Source: Phytophthora colocasiae (lineage: Eukaryota; Oomycota; Peronosporomycetes; Peronosporales; Peronosporaceae). Taken from it: a DNA stretch of 64,000 bases. How positions within the stretch are numbered: position 1 is the first letter of the stretch; every line of letters begins with the position of its first letter. Location of the stretch: assembly GCA_018806915.1 (NCBI GenBank), contig JAGKQI010000090.1:930001-994000 (forward strand), in the 5' to 3' direction. The notes beneath the pieces are model-generated. The model saw only the letters and a program-made list of their open reading frames with translations, did no database searches and was not told the origin of the DNA. Of the stretch, positions 21,948-34,696 are shown piece by piece. Made by a program: the position numbers and the translations under genes.

Positions 21948-22492
21948 GGGAGTACGATGTCCGAGAAATGCCTGGGATCCCCAGCAAGTGGCAGACGTGA
22001 ACAGAAAGCAACGACGACCGCAATCACGGACACCATAAGCCTACCGAGCACCGAGTCGTGTATGGACGAGCGAACGAAGAATGACGAGGAGCATGAACGG
22101 AAGAAGTGCAAGATGAATGATGGCACGATGACAAACAATGAATTGACGGGCGACCAGACGACCCGAAAATGGTCGATACTGAATGAGGATGACAAGACAC
22201 CGGTCAAGAAAGTGACGAACGAACTACTGAAGGACGCGACAGAAGAGGATGTCGAGCGATCTGCCCGATATGTGTCGACTACGCGCCCGACAATGGTAGC
22301 TGTGCGATACCATGTGCCAATCGTGAAGATGAAGAACGAGAATGGAGTGCCAACACCGCCAACAGTAACGTTTGTGAGGACGGAACTGGAGGGGGCGAGC
22401 ACAAAAGGAGAACTGGAGGGGGCGCGAAAGAGCGTTCTGATGGCGACGGAGTTACGAGTGACCCGAATGACGAGAAGACTAACACGGGTGTA

Positions 22493-25149
22493 GTGACGGC
22501 ACCAGATACGGGCGTGGCGACGGAGGTGAACTCGAGTAACAGTACTGATGAACAGAATGAACACATGAGGAGTGGCCAGTCGTTGACGAGTGGTAGTACG
22601 GAAGTCACTAGCGCAGTGAATGATCCGGCGCAAGGTCTGGACGTCGCTAGTCTCCGGAAGGCACGAAAAACCGCAAGGAAGATCGCTAAACGACGGAAAG
22701 CGAAGGCACGATTGGCTCGGCAACGATGCGATAAACAAGAAGCCGAAGCCGAACGAACAGTTGCAGCAGCGGCACTAAGCAGTAAGAGGCGTGAAGAAGC
22801 AAATGCAGCATGGGAAGCGTTCGAATTACGCAAACAACGACGGAAACTGGAAGGCGAATATCTCACAGAAAGAAACGTGCGAGCTCGGGACACTGCACGT
22901 GTAAGCCTAGTGAAACAACGACAGTCAGCACAAGCACCTACTAGTGAACGGCGTGAAGACCTGGTGGAATATGTGGGAGCCGACGATGGACTGCCGACGG
23001 CTTTAATGAACGTAGATGGCGAAATACGGCAAGTGAAGCTCGATAGTGGTGCGCGATACACCGTGGCAGGCACAGACTGGATGAAGTACGGTGATCGAGT
23101 ATCTAACGAAGCTCCCGTTGATTACGTAGAAGGCATTGGAGGATTTCTGCTGGATGTTATTGGTGTGTGGCGGTTTACCTTCAAAACGGTGTTCGACGAA
23201 GAATTAACGACCGATGCATGCATTATTGCTGGCTGTGGAAACGAATTCCTACTGGGAGTGGATTTCATGCAAGCACGAGGGGCAACTATGGACTTTCAGC
23301 GACAAGAAGTACGATATGCCGAAGGAGAACGAACAGTGGTAATTCCGTTCAAAACTCATGATGGCGACGGAGCCGGTAGAGTTGCAACAGTAAGGATGAT
23401 TAGTCGCACGGAGATCGCTGGGAATACGGTGATGCCAGTGGAGGTAGCCGTTCCTGCCGAGAATGGTGAACGAGGTGTGTTCCTACCGACGAAGCACATT
23501 GGATCGGTACTGTTAGCCGCGACGGTGACAACCGCGAGAAATGGAAGGGCGTGGATACCCGCTATCAATACGAATGCCAAGTCCGCGAAGATCCCAAACA
23601 AGAAACAGCTCGGAACGTGGATACCCGTTGACGATGATGTAGAGATCCTCACGAGGACTGGGCAACTAGATACGGAACGAGTAGAAAACTGGCTGAGCGA
23701 ACTTGGAGACTGTGAGACGCCACTCCTGAATGAGAACGACGTGGATATTGGCAGCGATGACCCGACGTCGAAAGAGTTGGTTTTGAAGTTATTACGGGCT
23801 TACCGATCATTGATGACGAACACTGTGAGTGCCCACCTGCAACGACGTTAGATGTTCACCATCACATTGACACAGGGACAGCTTCACCAATTATGCTCAA
23901 ACGAAGACGCCAGGCACAAACGGATGACGGTATCATTGACGACAACGTAGAAAAGATGCTGAAGGCTGGCGTAATTGAAGAAGGCAATGGCGGATGGGGA
24001 TTCCCAGTGGTTCTGGTACGGAAGAAGGACGGAGAAGTGCGTTTTTGTGTCGATTACAGAGCTCTCAACAAGATCACTAAGAAGGATGTTTACCCTCTTC
24101 CGCGAATTGACGAAACTTTGGAGGCATTAGGTGGTGCCTTGTTGTTCACAACGTTGGATCTTCGAGCAGGGTATTGGCAGATCCTAGTAGCACCTGAAGA
24201 TCGTGACAAGACAGCTTTCACCACTAAGAGAGGGCTGTACCGGTTTGTACGAATGCCCTTCGGATTAACGAATGCACCATCGACATTTCAACGACTAATG
24301 AATGGAGTGTTAAGGGGCCTTACTTGGTCTACTTGTTTGGTGTATCTAGACGACATCAGTAGTTTTTACGCGAGGTGGCATCGAGCGACACATTGTAGAA
24401 TTAGCTGCGGTGTTAGAACGGTTGGAGAGAGCGGGGCTTACACTCAAACTGAAGAAGTGCAAATTCGCGACCCAAACAATGGAGTACTTGGGCCACGAAC
24501 TCAGCAGCGACGGAGTTAGACCATTGGACCGGTTAGTTTCTGCGGTACGAGACTTCCCGACGCCTAGCGATGCTGTAGAAGCGAAGAGGTTTGCTCACTT
24601 GGCTGGTTATTATCGACGATTCGTTAGTGGATTTGGTACGATCATGGCGCCTATCACGAAGCTGTTACGGAAAAGCGTTGCCTGGGAATGGGGAGATGCA
24701 CAGAAGACAGCTTTCGAACGCGTGAAGGACATATTAACTGCGAAGCCTCTGCTCATTTACCCAGACTTTCGGCTACCATTTCGAGTAGTGACAGACGCGA
24801 GTAAGGATTGGATTGGGTGCATGTCTGATGCAGGATCAAGGTGAAGGTTGGCAACCAGTAGCGTTCGCCAGTAAAGTGAACAGTGAGACAGAAGGAAAGT
24901 ACGGGATCACGGAGTTGGAATGTTTTGCTGTCGTGTGGGCCATTAAGCTCTTCAGGCCTTACCTGTATGGACGCAAGTTCGAGAGATCATCACGGATCAT
25001 GCTGCGTTAAAATGGCTGATGACGAGTCCACACTTAACTGGAAAACTGCATCGATGGGCACTTACCTTTGCGAGAATTTGATTTCGAAGTGCACTATCGA
25101 CCGGGCCCCACGAATGTGGTCGCCGATGCATTATCGAGGGCGCCAGTAG
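22493..25149 (+). pseudogene. Gypsy-1 protease, reverse transcriptase and RNase H
   Basis: Protease: VKLDSGARYTVAG with the catalytic DSG (about 23035). RT: VRKKDGEVRFCVDYRALNKI, LDLRAGYWQI, MPFGLTNAPSTFQRLM and YLDD (24343-24354). RNase H: VTDASKDWIGC (about 24790), then HAALKWL and ADALSRAPV at the end of the domain. Frame changes near 23825, 24360, 24820 and 24990 break it. All three enzymes act in the retroelement particle during cDNA synthesis. Confidence 0.8.
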
Positions 25150-26280
25150 CAGCTACGGTACGAGCAGCGATAGGAAGGCAAACGACGAGCGCGACGAGAG
25201 GAAGCCATCACGAACGACCCAACGAACCGTCATGAACACGGGCGAGGTTACGCGGATGGAAGTTGCAACGCACGACGAACACGACGGGTGCTCTAGAACC
25301 GGTGACGAACGACCAGAGCAAGGAAGCGAGTACGCCGGACGAAGAAGTAAGCGCGGTAATCGAGCAATTAGTCCAGCACGATCGTGGATGCCACTGTGGA
25401 ACCTCCGGGTTCCAACAGAGCCAAAGCGTAACGAGGAAAGGAGACGTCGAGCAGGGCGACCAAAAGGCAAACGACCAGCGAAGTCCGCAACGAACAACGC
25501 TGAACGCCCGATGACGAGAGGTGAAAAACGTAGGAGAGAACAGGCGGCGATCAAAAGAATCGTTGGTGTCGGACGAAGGGAGCCTGACGCGAGAAAACCC
25601 GGCGACGGTAATGACGCAACTACCATAAGAACAGATGAAGTAGCCGTCACAATGATTCCAGCACCGGGACCGACGACGACTATGGTAACTTCAGCAGTCA
25701 GACCGGCAACGAAGAGAGCATTAATGACGGGGTGGCTGAAGTGACGGAACGTGCAACGGTGGGTTCAGCAGCGACGGACACGACGGCACCAGCACCATTG
25801 GCAGTATCAACGGTGACGTCGAGATCAGCGACTACTACGAGAACGTCGGAAACACCATCAGCAACGACGGGAACCACTCCAGCCACCGGAACCAACGGCG
25901 AATAGAGCGATAGCAGCAACGACGAGTGACAGCACCAATAGGAAACGGAAGCAACGAAAGACGGTGACTTGGGCCGACGGCATGTCAAGTGGCGGTGATA
26001 AGTCAGGCGAAGTACGAACGGACCCAAAGACGAGTACGAAAGCGACGCGTTCCGGGATTGCCCGTGATGACGGGAGGATGACACGAGAATCGGGAGAAGG
26101 TGTGAGTGATTCACCACGTCCAGCTACGGATGATGATGCAAGAAGCTACGAACTCGACGCAGTACGGCGGAACCCCATTGAAGACGAAACGGATGACACC
26201 TTGCAGCCACGTGCAAGACCTTCGAGTGGAGATTCACATCGAGAACGTGATGTAGCAGCCGTACGACGCCAACGAATGAA
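25150..26280 (+). other. Low-complexity spacer between Gypsy-1 RNase H and integrase
   Basis: Open stretches in several frames are rich in Thr, Arg, Glu and Ala and lack recognisable domains. It lies where pol normally continues directly into integrase, so it is either an expanded linker or an insertion. Confidence 0.5.
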
Positions 26281-27898
26281 GGAACCAACGCTACAACTAA
26301 CCGATGCAGAGATCATGGATGAACAGTCGAAAAGTAAGATGGTACAGCAAATGTTACGAGCTGGAACTTTTCACGGACGGGCTATCAGTAAGGTGTTTGG
26401 CCTGGTTGTGATAGAGACGCCGAATCAACGAAGGATTGTACTTCCACCAGCATTATGGGCAACGGTGTTCAAGGAGTGCCACGACAGCGTATGGTCAGGA
26501 CATCTCCGTGCAGCTCACACGTATGCGAGGATTGCGCAGCAGTATTGGTGGCCGAAGTTGAGAGACGAAGTGCGACGATGGGTACTCGGATGCCAGGAAT
26601 GCGGAAGCCGAAAGGCGCGCCCACGTGAAGTAGTGCCGCCATTACGAAGTATTCGAGGAGGTGATGTCGGTGACCGATGGGCACTTGATGTAGCAGGCCC
26701 GCTACCAGCTACTGACGGAGGGAGAACGATGCGTGATCGCCGCAGTGGAATATGTGACGCGTTATGCAGTTGCGATTGCAGTGAAAGACCATGCAGCAGA
26801 AAACATTGCCGAGTTTCTGATGAAGCAGGTAGTGCTTCGGTTTGGACCATTTCGAGAGATTTTAACGGACGGTGCACCCGAGTTAGTGGGGAAAGTGATC
26901 GAAGAATTGGTGATACTGCTACAGGCACAGCAGATCAACCCGGTTCCCTACAGGCCACAAATGATAGGACTTGTAGAGAGATTTCACAGGACGTGGAAGG
27001 ACTGTGTGGCAACCTACATGAGCGATGCACGACAACGAGACTGGGACACGTGGGTGGACTACGCCGTGTACGCGTATAACTCGGGACGTCACTCCACTGT
27101 GTTACTTTCGCCAAATGAACTGATGATGGGACGACGGCTACGAGCTCCCAACGAACTTCTACGCGCTACACGAGTTACGGAGGCTGGTGATCTGGTTAAA
27201 CATCATCAGAAGCTCTTGGATACGTTGAAAGTTGCTCACGAATGTGCAGAACGAGCGAGAATACGAGAGCAGCAACGGCAAGCTCGTTACTACGATAGGA
27301 AAGTGCGCGTGAAACGAGAATTTTCGCCAGGTGATCGAGTTTGGATGTTCCGACCTCCGAGAGGCCCTAAAGCTTCCAAGTTCGTACATCAATGGATAGG
27401 ACCTCTACGAGTAGTAGAATCGGCCGGTTACGAGAATTTCTTGGTTGAACGGGAGGATGACGGCCCAGAACACGAGCAATTTATAGCTCACGTGTCGTTT
27501 CTTGCGACGTATCGGCGACCGACGGTGCTTTTGGAAGCAGCAGCTCGAGATCTGGAGGAGCAGCTTGAGTATGAAGATGAGTGCTCACGGAAAAACGATG
27601 ACGAGGCGACAGAACCGACTGCACGAGCAGCGACGGCTCTTGTTAACACAGCGATTCCGAGACGAGGTGAGAAACGAAATGCGACGGCAGTGGCAAACGA
27701 GGGCGTAGCCAACACCAACGACGAACTCTTGGTGGAAGTTTGCCGACGACGAAGAAGAAACAGAGCTGGACAATACGTGTTGGAGTACCAGTTACGGCCC
27801 GCCGGTACACGAACGCAGCAGCAACACGGAACTGGACACGGCAGTGGCCGACACGAATCAAATGACGGTGGAGTGACGATGGTATTCTGTCGCTGAGT
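26281..27898 (+). pseudogene. Gypsy-1 integrase
   Basis: HHCC domain: CHDSVWSGHLRAAHTY then CQECGSRK (26480-26610). Catalytic core: RWALDVAGP (first Asp, near 26683), ILTDGAPEL (second Asp, near 26868) and GLVERFHR (Glu, near 26977), a DD35E layout. The C-terminal part includes RKVRVKREFSPGDRVWMF. A frameshift near 26735 separates the first Asp from the rest. No chromodomain seen. The frame closes at 27896, about 60 bp before the 3' LTR. Confidence 0.8.
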
Positions 27899-27955
27899 AC
27901 GAAGACTTGTTTAACCGCGGCAAGGTCGTGGAAGACCTTGGAGTGGATGGAGGCG

Positions 27956-28888
27956 TGTAATATGCCTGACTTGCAGAAGGGCGCGGATCTGGGATCTACC
28001 GTCCCACAGCAGCCAAGGCATGGAAGAATCCTACCAGTGACTTCGAAGTGGCTCGCTGGAGCACCAATGAGAGAGACGCTCGCGAACATGCAGGCAGACA
28101 GGCCTACGTTGAAGCTACGACTGACTGGGATGCCAGACGAACGCAATGGCGGACTGGACAGTCAGTCTCGAATCGACCGGGTGGGAAGCAGTTGCGAATT
28201 GACCAAAGTAGGAAGGAGTCGCGAGACCCACTCCAAACGACGAACGACCAGTGAAGTGTAGCTGAAGGTGGAGACAACCACAAGTGGAACCTGAGGGAAC
28301 TGCTTACAAACGACGAACGAAGCCAGTGGCTAAGAGCTACTGAAGGTTGAGACAACAACGAGTGGCGTCCAACGGGACCGCTCTAAACGACGAACGAAGT
28401 GGAGACAACCACGAGTGGAGTCCGAGGACCCGCTCTAAACGACGAACGAAGTCAGTAGCGAGCGAGCTGCTGCATAGCTGAGCGACCAGGCGGATCAGTA
28501 GAACTAGTTGGGTTCTCAGGCGGTGGCGTCTGTGGCAGCCAATAGCGGACAACGGTTCGATTGGTACGGCCCGAAGCAGGTGTCACGGGACTGAGGGACA
28601 ACCAGGGAAGCTGTATACGTTTACGTCTGAAAGCGCAGGCACGAACGAAAGAGACGAACGAAAGAGACGAACGAAAGAGACGAGCGTAGTGTATATTCAC
28701 ATACGTTAATATAAGTAGGCAAGTTCTTCGTTGACGAACGACGAACGAGCCGGCGCGGTGAACCGAGCCAGGAGACGACCAGTTGACGTTGAAGAGTGTC
28801 CTTCGACACCCGATCCTTGGGCACACCACCCAGCGCAGCACACGAGCGACGACCCACTGACTGGCAGTGAAAGAATAAACCTGTTACA
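27956..28888 (+). repeat. Gypsy-1 3' LTR
   Basis: 933 bp, preceded by a purine-rich tract (GGAGTGGATGGAGGCG). It looks like the cleaner of the two LTR copies. Confidence 0.9.
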
Positions 28889-29430
28889 CTTCTATGCATT
28901 TTTAGTTAGAGACGTGTCGGTACCTGTACAACTCTCGTCCATTTTACAAAAATACAACTTCAAAAACCTGAGATCTGAATTATGAGATCTCCAATACGGT
29001 ACGCTACAGAATGTGTGGCCTGGCGACCATCAAGTGGGTTCAAGATGAGCACACCAAGGTACGTTGCGTTACAGTGTATGGTTCGAAAAATCAACACAAA
29101 TTTTGTTGTCGTTCAAAGGAACGCTGTAGAATTTCTTTTCTAGCACCTTCCGATGCTTTTCACTAGCGGCTTCGCACCTTCATCATACTGTCCGTTAGAC
29201 CACAGTTCCGGGACGCTTTTTAAGCAATCTTTTTGAAAGTAAAAGAGGCAGACTTAGATGGCATGAAGTACATGGTTCGAAAGAAGAAGGAAAACGTAGT
29301 TTGCACATGCATGCCCTAAGCTGCTCGCCTGCCTCAAATGGTCATGACGTCCATTTGAAAAGCGTCATAATCTGACGGTTCAGGTTCCGGGACACGGAGC
29401 TTAATGACGCCTTTTCGTATGCAATGTTTG
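28889..29430. other. Spacer after Gypsy-1
   Basis: It should contain the continuation of the pogo-like remnant but no credible frame was found. GGTTCCGGGACACGG (near 29388) and GTTCCGGGACGC (near 29205) are similar words that could be remnants of transposon ends. Confidence 0.3.
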
Positions 29431-29905
29431 AGATGACGTGGGTTCTTCTGCACGCATCAGCTTCAGTTCGTCTGTTCCTCTGAGCCTAAGCTCCGCTTGC
29501 TCTCGCTTTTCAGCCAACACCTTTTCTCGTTCTATTCTCTGTTGAGCAGCTTTCGCGGCCTTAACCAAGACGGCTCGGCGTTCTCTCTCAATCTGGCGAC
29601 GCTTCTTTTCCTTGTTTCAGCCGCGCCAGCTCTTCTTGCTCTGCAGCCGAGATATTGTCGGCTGTCATCAGAGTGCCACCAGGAACAATTTTTCAGGCTC
29701 AGATCTCTCCTTCCGCTTTCGTATTTGAGCTTTGAGTTCACCTAGCCCAACCCGGTTTAAAGAGAGCACTCGGGGTCTCATCAGGATACCCGCGACGGAT
29801 GACATCACTACTTTGAATTTGTTGAAATGTCTATCCACGTTTCCAACAGTAGACGCCTTTGCTCGACAAACCTCCAGCAACTGCGCACGTCTAGAACTAA
29901 ACTCA
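29431..29905 (-). pseudogene. Possible DDE transposase C-terminal tail (coiled coil)
   Basis: On the minus strand, shifted frames give KVVMSSVAGILMRPRVLS, then KKRRQIERERRAVLVKAAKA and QQRIEREKVLAEKREQAEL. A GIxPxxPxxVL-like segment followed by a charged coiled coil is typical of the end of pogo/jerky-type transposases. Frameshifts and stops are present. The opposite orientation to 18095-18540 shows a separate copy. Confidence 0.35.
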
Positions 29906-30004
29906 AACGCGTGTTTGACAAAAATTCTCTGGATGTAGCTCTTAGACGGAACATTTTCGGGTATTTCACGACTGTATGGGCGGTTTTCGACGATAGCACG
30001 GATG

Positions 30005-30083
30005 TGTGGTGGAGCGGATCTACCAAAATCTCGTTAAGGCAGGTCTCGATCACCACTTGCGCCCAGACACCGACTAACGGAGG
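30005..30083 (-). repeat. Element B 3' LTR, terminal 79 bp (split by element A)
   Basis: Nearly identical to 30084-30163, which looks at first like a tandem duplication. It is better explained as B's LTR end followed by A's. The left junction ends GGAGG and the right resumes GAGTGGG, giving an imperfect 4-bp target duplication. Confidence 0.65.
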
Positions 30084-31470
30084 TGTGGTGGAGCGGATCT
30101 GCCAAAATCTCGTTGAGGCAGGTCTCGATCACCACTTGCGCCCAGACACCGACTAACGGAGGAGGTCCCCCGATGATCCGTGATCTAGCTGTGTGTAGTT
30201 TCACCTTGTGTACCTGTCGGTAGGCGGGTTACGCTCTTCCAGGTGACTTCTGAAGGTGTCTTGTAGGTCGGAAGAAAGTCTTGCGTGACGCAGGGGTTGA
30301 GGTAGCGTGGAAGTTCTTCACTCCACCTCGGGGTACTTGATCCCGGTCGTAGGCGAGTTCTCGAGCCTTGATCCGGGTGCCTGGTACTTGATCTAGGTCT
30401 TCCAATAGTCCAGTGTTCGGGATTCAGTCCCTTCCTTTCCGTTGTTTTCCGCTTCCGATAGCGGGAGTCTTGAGGGGGCGAGATTCGACCGGATCGTTGG
30501 GCCAAACAACCAATTCCTTCCGATCCGATGTATGCACTTAAAGGATAGTTCACTAGATAGGGCAAAGCTGGCCAATATATTATCCAGACTTAACCGCTGT
30601 ACTAGATCACGTATCCTTACCTTCCTGACGCTTGTAGGGCCAATGTAGTTCCCGGTTCCAGGCGTAGCGAAGACACTTGAGTGGTTCAGGGCAAATTCGA
30701 GTCTGTTTATGGTTATTCCTATACCTACTATGGTTGTTCCTATACCTACTGATCCCATCCTGATTTACTATCCTACGATCACATGACACTGGCTACATAG
30801 CTGATCCCTAGCTTGGCTCCTCTAACCCTGATCGTGAGCCGATTTCGTACTTAACCGAAGCTTGATCTCGTACTTAACCGAAGCTTGATCTCGTACTTAA
30901 TCGGGACTTGATCACCGCCTGATCCCGGGACTTGATCACCGCCTGATCCCGCTTGGTCGTCGTTCAGAGAATTCGGATCAGGCCATCCGAAGAGTCTGCG
31001 TCGTGCCTCGGGCTGAACTTGATCCGGAGCTGATCTCGTACTTAAACGAGAGAGGATCACTGCGTGATCCCGCTTCGTTGCCACCCGGGGAATCAGGATC
31101 ATGCCGTTTGAAGGCTTCAGGGCGCCGGGGAGAGCCGATCGTGCTCACTTGGGATCCCGTCATCGCCGATCGCGCCCGAACACCCTCGATCTCCCCATTC
31201 TTTCCCCGGTAGAACTCGGATCACCAACGAACACCGCTCCACTTGATCTTCCGCCGGTGTCTCTGTGGCCTGTTCCCCGGCGGGACCCCTCGTGCCTTTG
31301 TCTTCCGCCGGTGTCTCTGTTGCCTGTTCCCCGGCGGGACCCATCGTACCTTTGTCTGATTCGACTCAGATCTGGGGATCACAGGTCCCCCCTTGTCGCT
31401 TGTTCCGGCTCTCTTCGGGTTCGTGGCTGATATCGCCTCTCCGGGAAAGATTCTCGTTCGCTTCACCACA
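30084..31470 (-). repeat. Element A 3' LTR
   Basis: 1387 bp. It holds internal tandem repeats: CGTACTTAACCGAAGCTTGA-type units at about 30846-30905, ACTTGATCACCGCCTGATCC units at about 30907-30952, and a 54-bp duplication at 31249-31302/31303-31356 that is single in the 5' LTR. Confidence 0.85.
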
Positions 31471-31553
31471 TCCGCTGCCGCAGCTCACTTCGGGCTTATT
31501 TCCTCATTTGCCACCTGGGATACAAGCTGCTCGAGCACCACCACTCCTCCACG

Positions 31554-34318
31554 ATGTCCGATCCGCCTCCCTCGCCCCCTTTGACAACGAGAACTCCCTC
31601 GAGCGAGCACTCGATCCGATCTGCTCGATCCACTGCCTCCCGCTTCTCGACTCCTGGGGTAAACCCTGAGCTGGTCACCTTGCAAGCGAGGCTGCCCCAC
31701 AGCCAACGAGTGCGCGAGACTTTGGGTCGTGATCGGGACCACCTGGATGACACCGTTCGCCGGTTGCGGTCCGACATGGAGGATATGGAGCGCTTCCGGG
31801 ACGATCAGGCGGAGGAGATCTTGCGGCTGAACGCCGAAATCGTTCGTCTGCGGTCGGGAACCGGAGATATTGTCGGTGGGGACACGATCGCCGCCTTGCA
31901 AGATCAGCGGGCTCAATACGACGCCGAACGGCGGGAGTCTGAACGGCGAATGGACCGGATCCAGGCGCGGCTCGACTCGGCGCTTGAGGATCTCGACTTC
32001 CGGTTGGCCGAACTTCGCGTAGCAGGAGAGACGGAGATTGAACTCCGAGATGAGCTTCAGGATCACGAACGGGAGCTTGCCGCCGTGCGCCATGACTTGA
32101 CTCTCACTCAGCGTAGCCTTGACCGTTGGCAGAGGAACGATTCCTCCCAAGGTCCACAAACGGCCATGGCCACGCCCGCTGACCAGACTCGCCCTACGGC
32201 AGAGGAGGCTCGGTTGAGGTTGGAGTTGACGCGGACCCAAGCGGAGTTGCTCGCCGCTCGAGCCGAGGTCGCGTACCTGGAACGCAAGGCAGAGGATCAC
32301 CAGGCTGAACTGGCTCGGGCACACCTCGCCTTGGAGGACGTATCCGTACCGGATTCTCGCGCCCCGCCTTTGGATACGACCGCCGATGCCGCCGCTATAT
32401 CCAGTCTGGAGCAAGATCTGGCAGACGCCTTGGGAATCTGGAAATAATTCAACACGACCGGGACCAGCTCTCCGTCCAGGATCGTGCCGCAATTGCCGAG
32501 CGAGATCAGGCCGTCGCAGACCTGGATCAGGCCCGCCTCGACCGGGATCAAGCGATGCAGGATCTCGATCGAGTCACGGTGGATCGGGATCGGATCCAGG
32601 TCTACCTGGACGGCGCCACCCAAGATCGCCTATCGGCCCTCGCGGACCTTGACGTGGCCCGTTCCGCCCGGGATGCGGCGACACAGGAACTCAACCAACT
32701 CCAGCAGCAGAACACAGAGCTCCGGCAGGCCCACCAGGAACTGGACGCTGATTATGCTGAAGCTGAACAACAGCTGCATCACGCCGAGGATTCCTCTGCT
32801 CGGTTGTCCTCGTGGATCGCGGACCGACGGGCGGCTCGCGCTACCAAAAGATCTCGAAGCGCCTCCGCTTCCCCGGCCGTTCCTCCTTCCTCGCGCAAGC
32901 GTCCAGCTCGGAGCTCCTCAGCCCCCCGTGATCTCGGAACTGCTGCTACCGAAGCCCCCGGGTCAACCCAGCTTGTCCCACCAACGGCGGTTCCGACCTC
33001 AGCAGGATCAACGGCGAGCCCGTTGGATCTGTTGGCGGATCAAGCTTCTGGGCAGGCTGGAGGGGAGGAAACCGACACTCCAGCCCCTGATCCGACCCCG
33101 GCACCGACGGATCAGCCTGGATCGCTCCCCGTCGATGGTGATTCGCAGGACGAGGAAGAGGAAGACTCCGACTACGATCCCGAGCACCCATTCTCATCGC
33201 CGTCCGAAGAGGACGAGAGTCCAGAACCCAGCAATGGAGCTAGTCCTGAGGCTGAATCAGAACATTCCAATGAGGCGGAAGACTCCGAGGAGGACGATGT
33301 TCTAAGCATGAGTCGCCAACGATCTATCTCGACGCACCGGCGCGAGTCCGGTCAGGTTCCGAGAGGCGGATCCTCTGGCGCTCGTGGATCGGGGTCTCCG
33401 GACGGCTCAAGCCCATCTCCGGATGGATCGGGCCCACCGTCTCCCGGATCACCTCCGGGTTCCCCGTCACCGCCGTCACCACTGTTCCCGGTCGCCTCTT
33501 TCATCCCAGGGTACGATCGACAGCGTACCTTCGCGGCCGCGGACATCGAACCGTGGAATCCGCAGGTGATCGGGCAGTATTCGATCGTGGGCCTGATTGC
33601 CAGCTCCTTGGGCAAACGGTTGTTGATCCCTTCGGGTTGGCTGTTCCCCTCTCAGGTGCAGGGCTGGACTCGCGCCGACCCCGGCACCGGCTATCTCAAC
33701 GAGTTGATCACGGGTGTGAACGTACTCGATCTGCTGGCTCGGGAGCCGTGGAACGACTTCGCGAACCCGGGTCCCCTCACGTTCGACCTCGATTTACATG
33801 AGAGGGAGGGAACACACCTCGCGGCCGTGACCGCCACCTATCGCGTTCTGGAGGAACGGCGCCGTCAGGCGTTTTGGGAGTCCACCCATAACCTCGAGAT
33901 CACCTCTGCCATGCAAGATGCGGATCTCGAACTGCAGCGGTATTACGTCGCTCGCAAGGCCAGGCGGAGTCGGGCTGGGTCTGCTTGGCGCCAATTCCTT
34001 GCCTCTTTCCCCGCCATAATGCGCGACCAGTGGTTTGATCTCGACATCCTGTTGGATCCGTTCTTCCTTCACCTCCCCATTCCAGCAGTGGATGCGGTTC
34101 GTTGGTATCCCGGCGTGGTCTCTCGGCGTGCCAACCGGGCGGATCCCAACGCGAACGTCCCAGAGCCGGCGAACCTGATCGAGGCTCTGGAGGAGTGTGA
34201 CGAGGCGGATCCGTGGCGTAACCAGTATCGGCAAGACCCGGTCAACCACCCTGCTACCAGGATCCCCCGCCTTATCGGCAAGTTCAATCCTCCTCCCGCT
34301 GGGGCCGCTTCTCCGTAA
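31554..34318 (+). CDS. Element A antisense ORF: Ser/Pro-rich coiled-coil protein, about 920 codons with one frameshift
   Basis: It runs opposite to gag-pol, between the 3' LTR and the end of pol, starting 83 bp inside the LTR (MSDPPPSPPLT). Layout: Ser/Thr/Pro-rich N-terminus; long heptad-rich coiled coil (about 31740-32745, RDHLDDTVRRL, LTRTQAELLAARAEVAYLER, VTVDRDRIQV); basic patch (RRAARATKRSRS, near 32830); acidic Ser-rich linker (EEEEDSDYDPE); and a C-terminal globular region with QAFWESTH (33866-33889). One missing G (GGGAATC against GGGGAATC in B, near 32432) breaks the frame. Codons are otherwise kept open for over 2.7 kb, which argues for past selection. No family recognised. Antisense ORFs in this position are known in some plant Tat-lineage elements (for example Grande). 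Expression might be driven from the 3' LTR. Confidence 0.65.
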
Positions 34319-34696
34319 GTCGTGCTAACCTCGATCACCTGCAGCAAGGCTCGGGGCTTCTCCCCGAGTTCGGATTCGGAACCCCACCTAGGGCCGTTCT
34401 GCGTTCTCCCATCTCCATTCGTAACTCTCATAATCTCCATTCGTGATTCTCGTAATCTCCCTTCGTGATTCTCGTAATCTCCATTCCCACCGTCGTTCCC
34501 ATCGTACTCCATCATTTTGGGAACGTGATCCCCTTTCATCTCCATCTCGACATTCCGGATCACCATTTTTCCAACGTCAAATTCCCTGCTCACATGCATA
34601 TACACAAATATAAACTCTCGCTCTGATCTGGATTCTCCTCCACATCAGCTCCCTCGATCACGGCGAGGCAACCCTGTTACCTTCGCCCGACCCCTC
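34319..34696. other. Gap between convergent antisense ORF and pol ends in element A
   Basis: 378 bp between the two stop codons. A tandem array of ATTCGTGATTCTCGTAATCTCC-like units sits at about 34425-34485. It is a plausible bidirectional terminator region, but no motif proves it. Confidence 0.4.

Larger units (their letters stand above)
18541..28888 (+). mobile_element. Gypsy-1: full-length Ty3/Gypsy LTR retrotransposon
   Basis: Two LTRs of TG...CA type (TGTAATATGCC...CCTGTTACA) bound 10.35 kb. The 4-bp CTTC occurs before the left LTR (18537-18540) and after the right LTR (28889-28892). Internal order is gag, CCHC, protease, RT, RNase H, a spacer, and integrase on the plus strand, i.e. Ty3/Gypsy. 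Frameshifts in gag, pol and integrase make this copy non-autonomous. Confidence 0.9.

Noticed and set aside
30005..30163. Two adjacent 79-80-bp repeats read as a local tandem duplication
   Set aside because: Element B's LTR resumes at 48532 at the matching position, so insertion of A into B explains both copies better.
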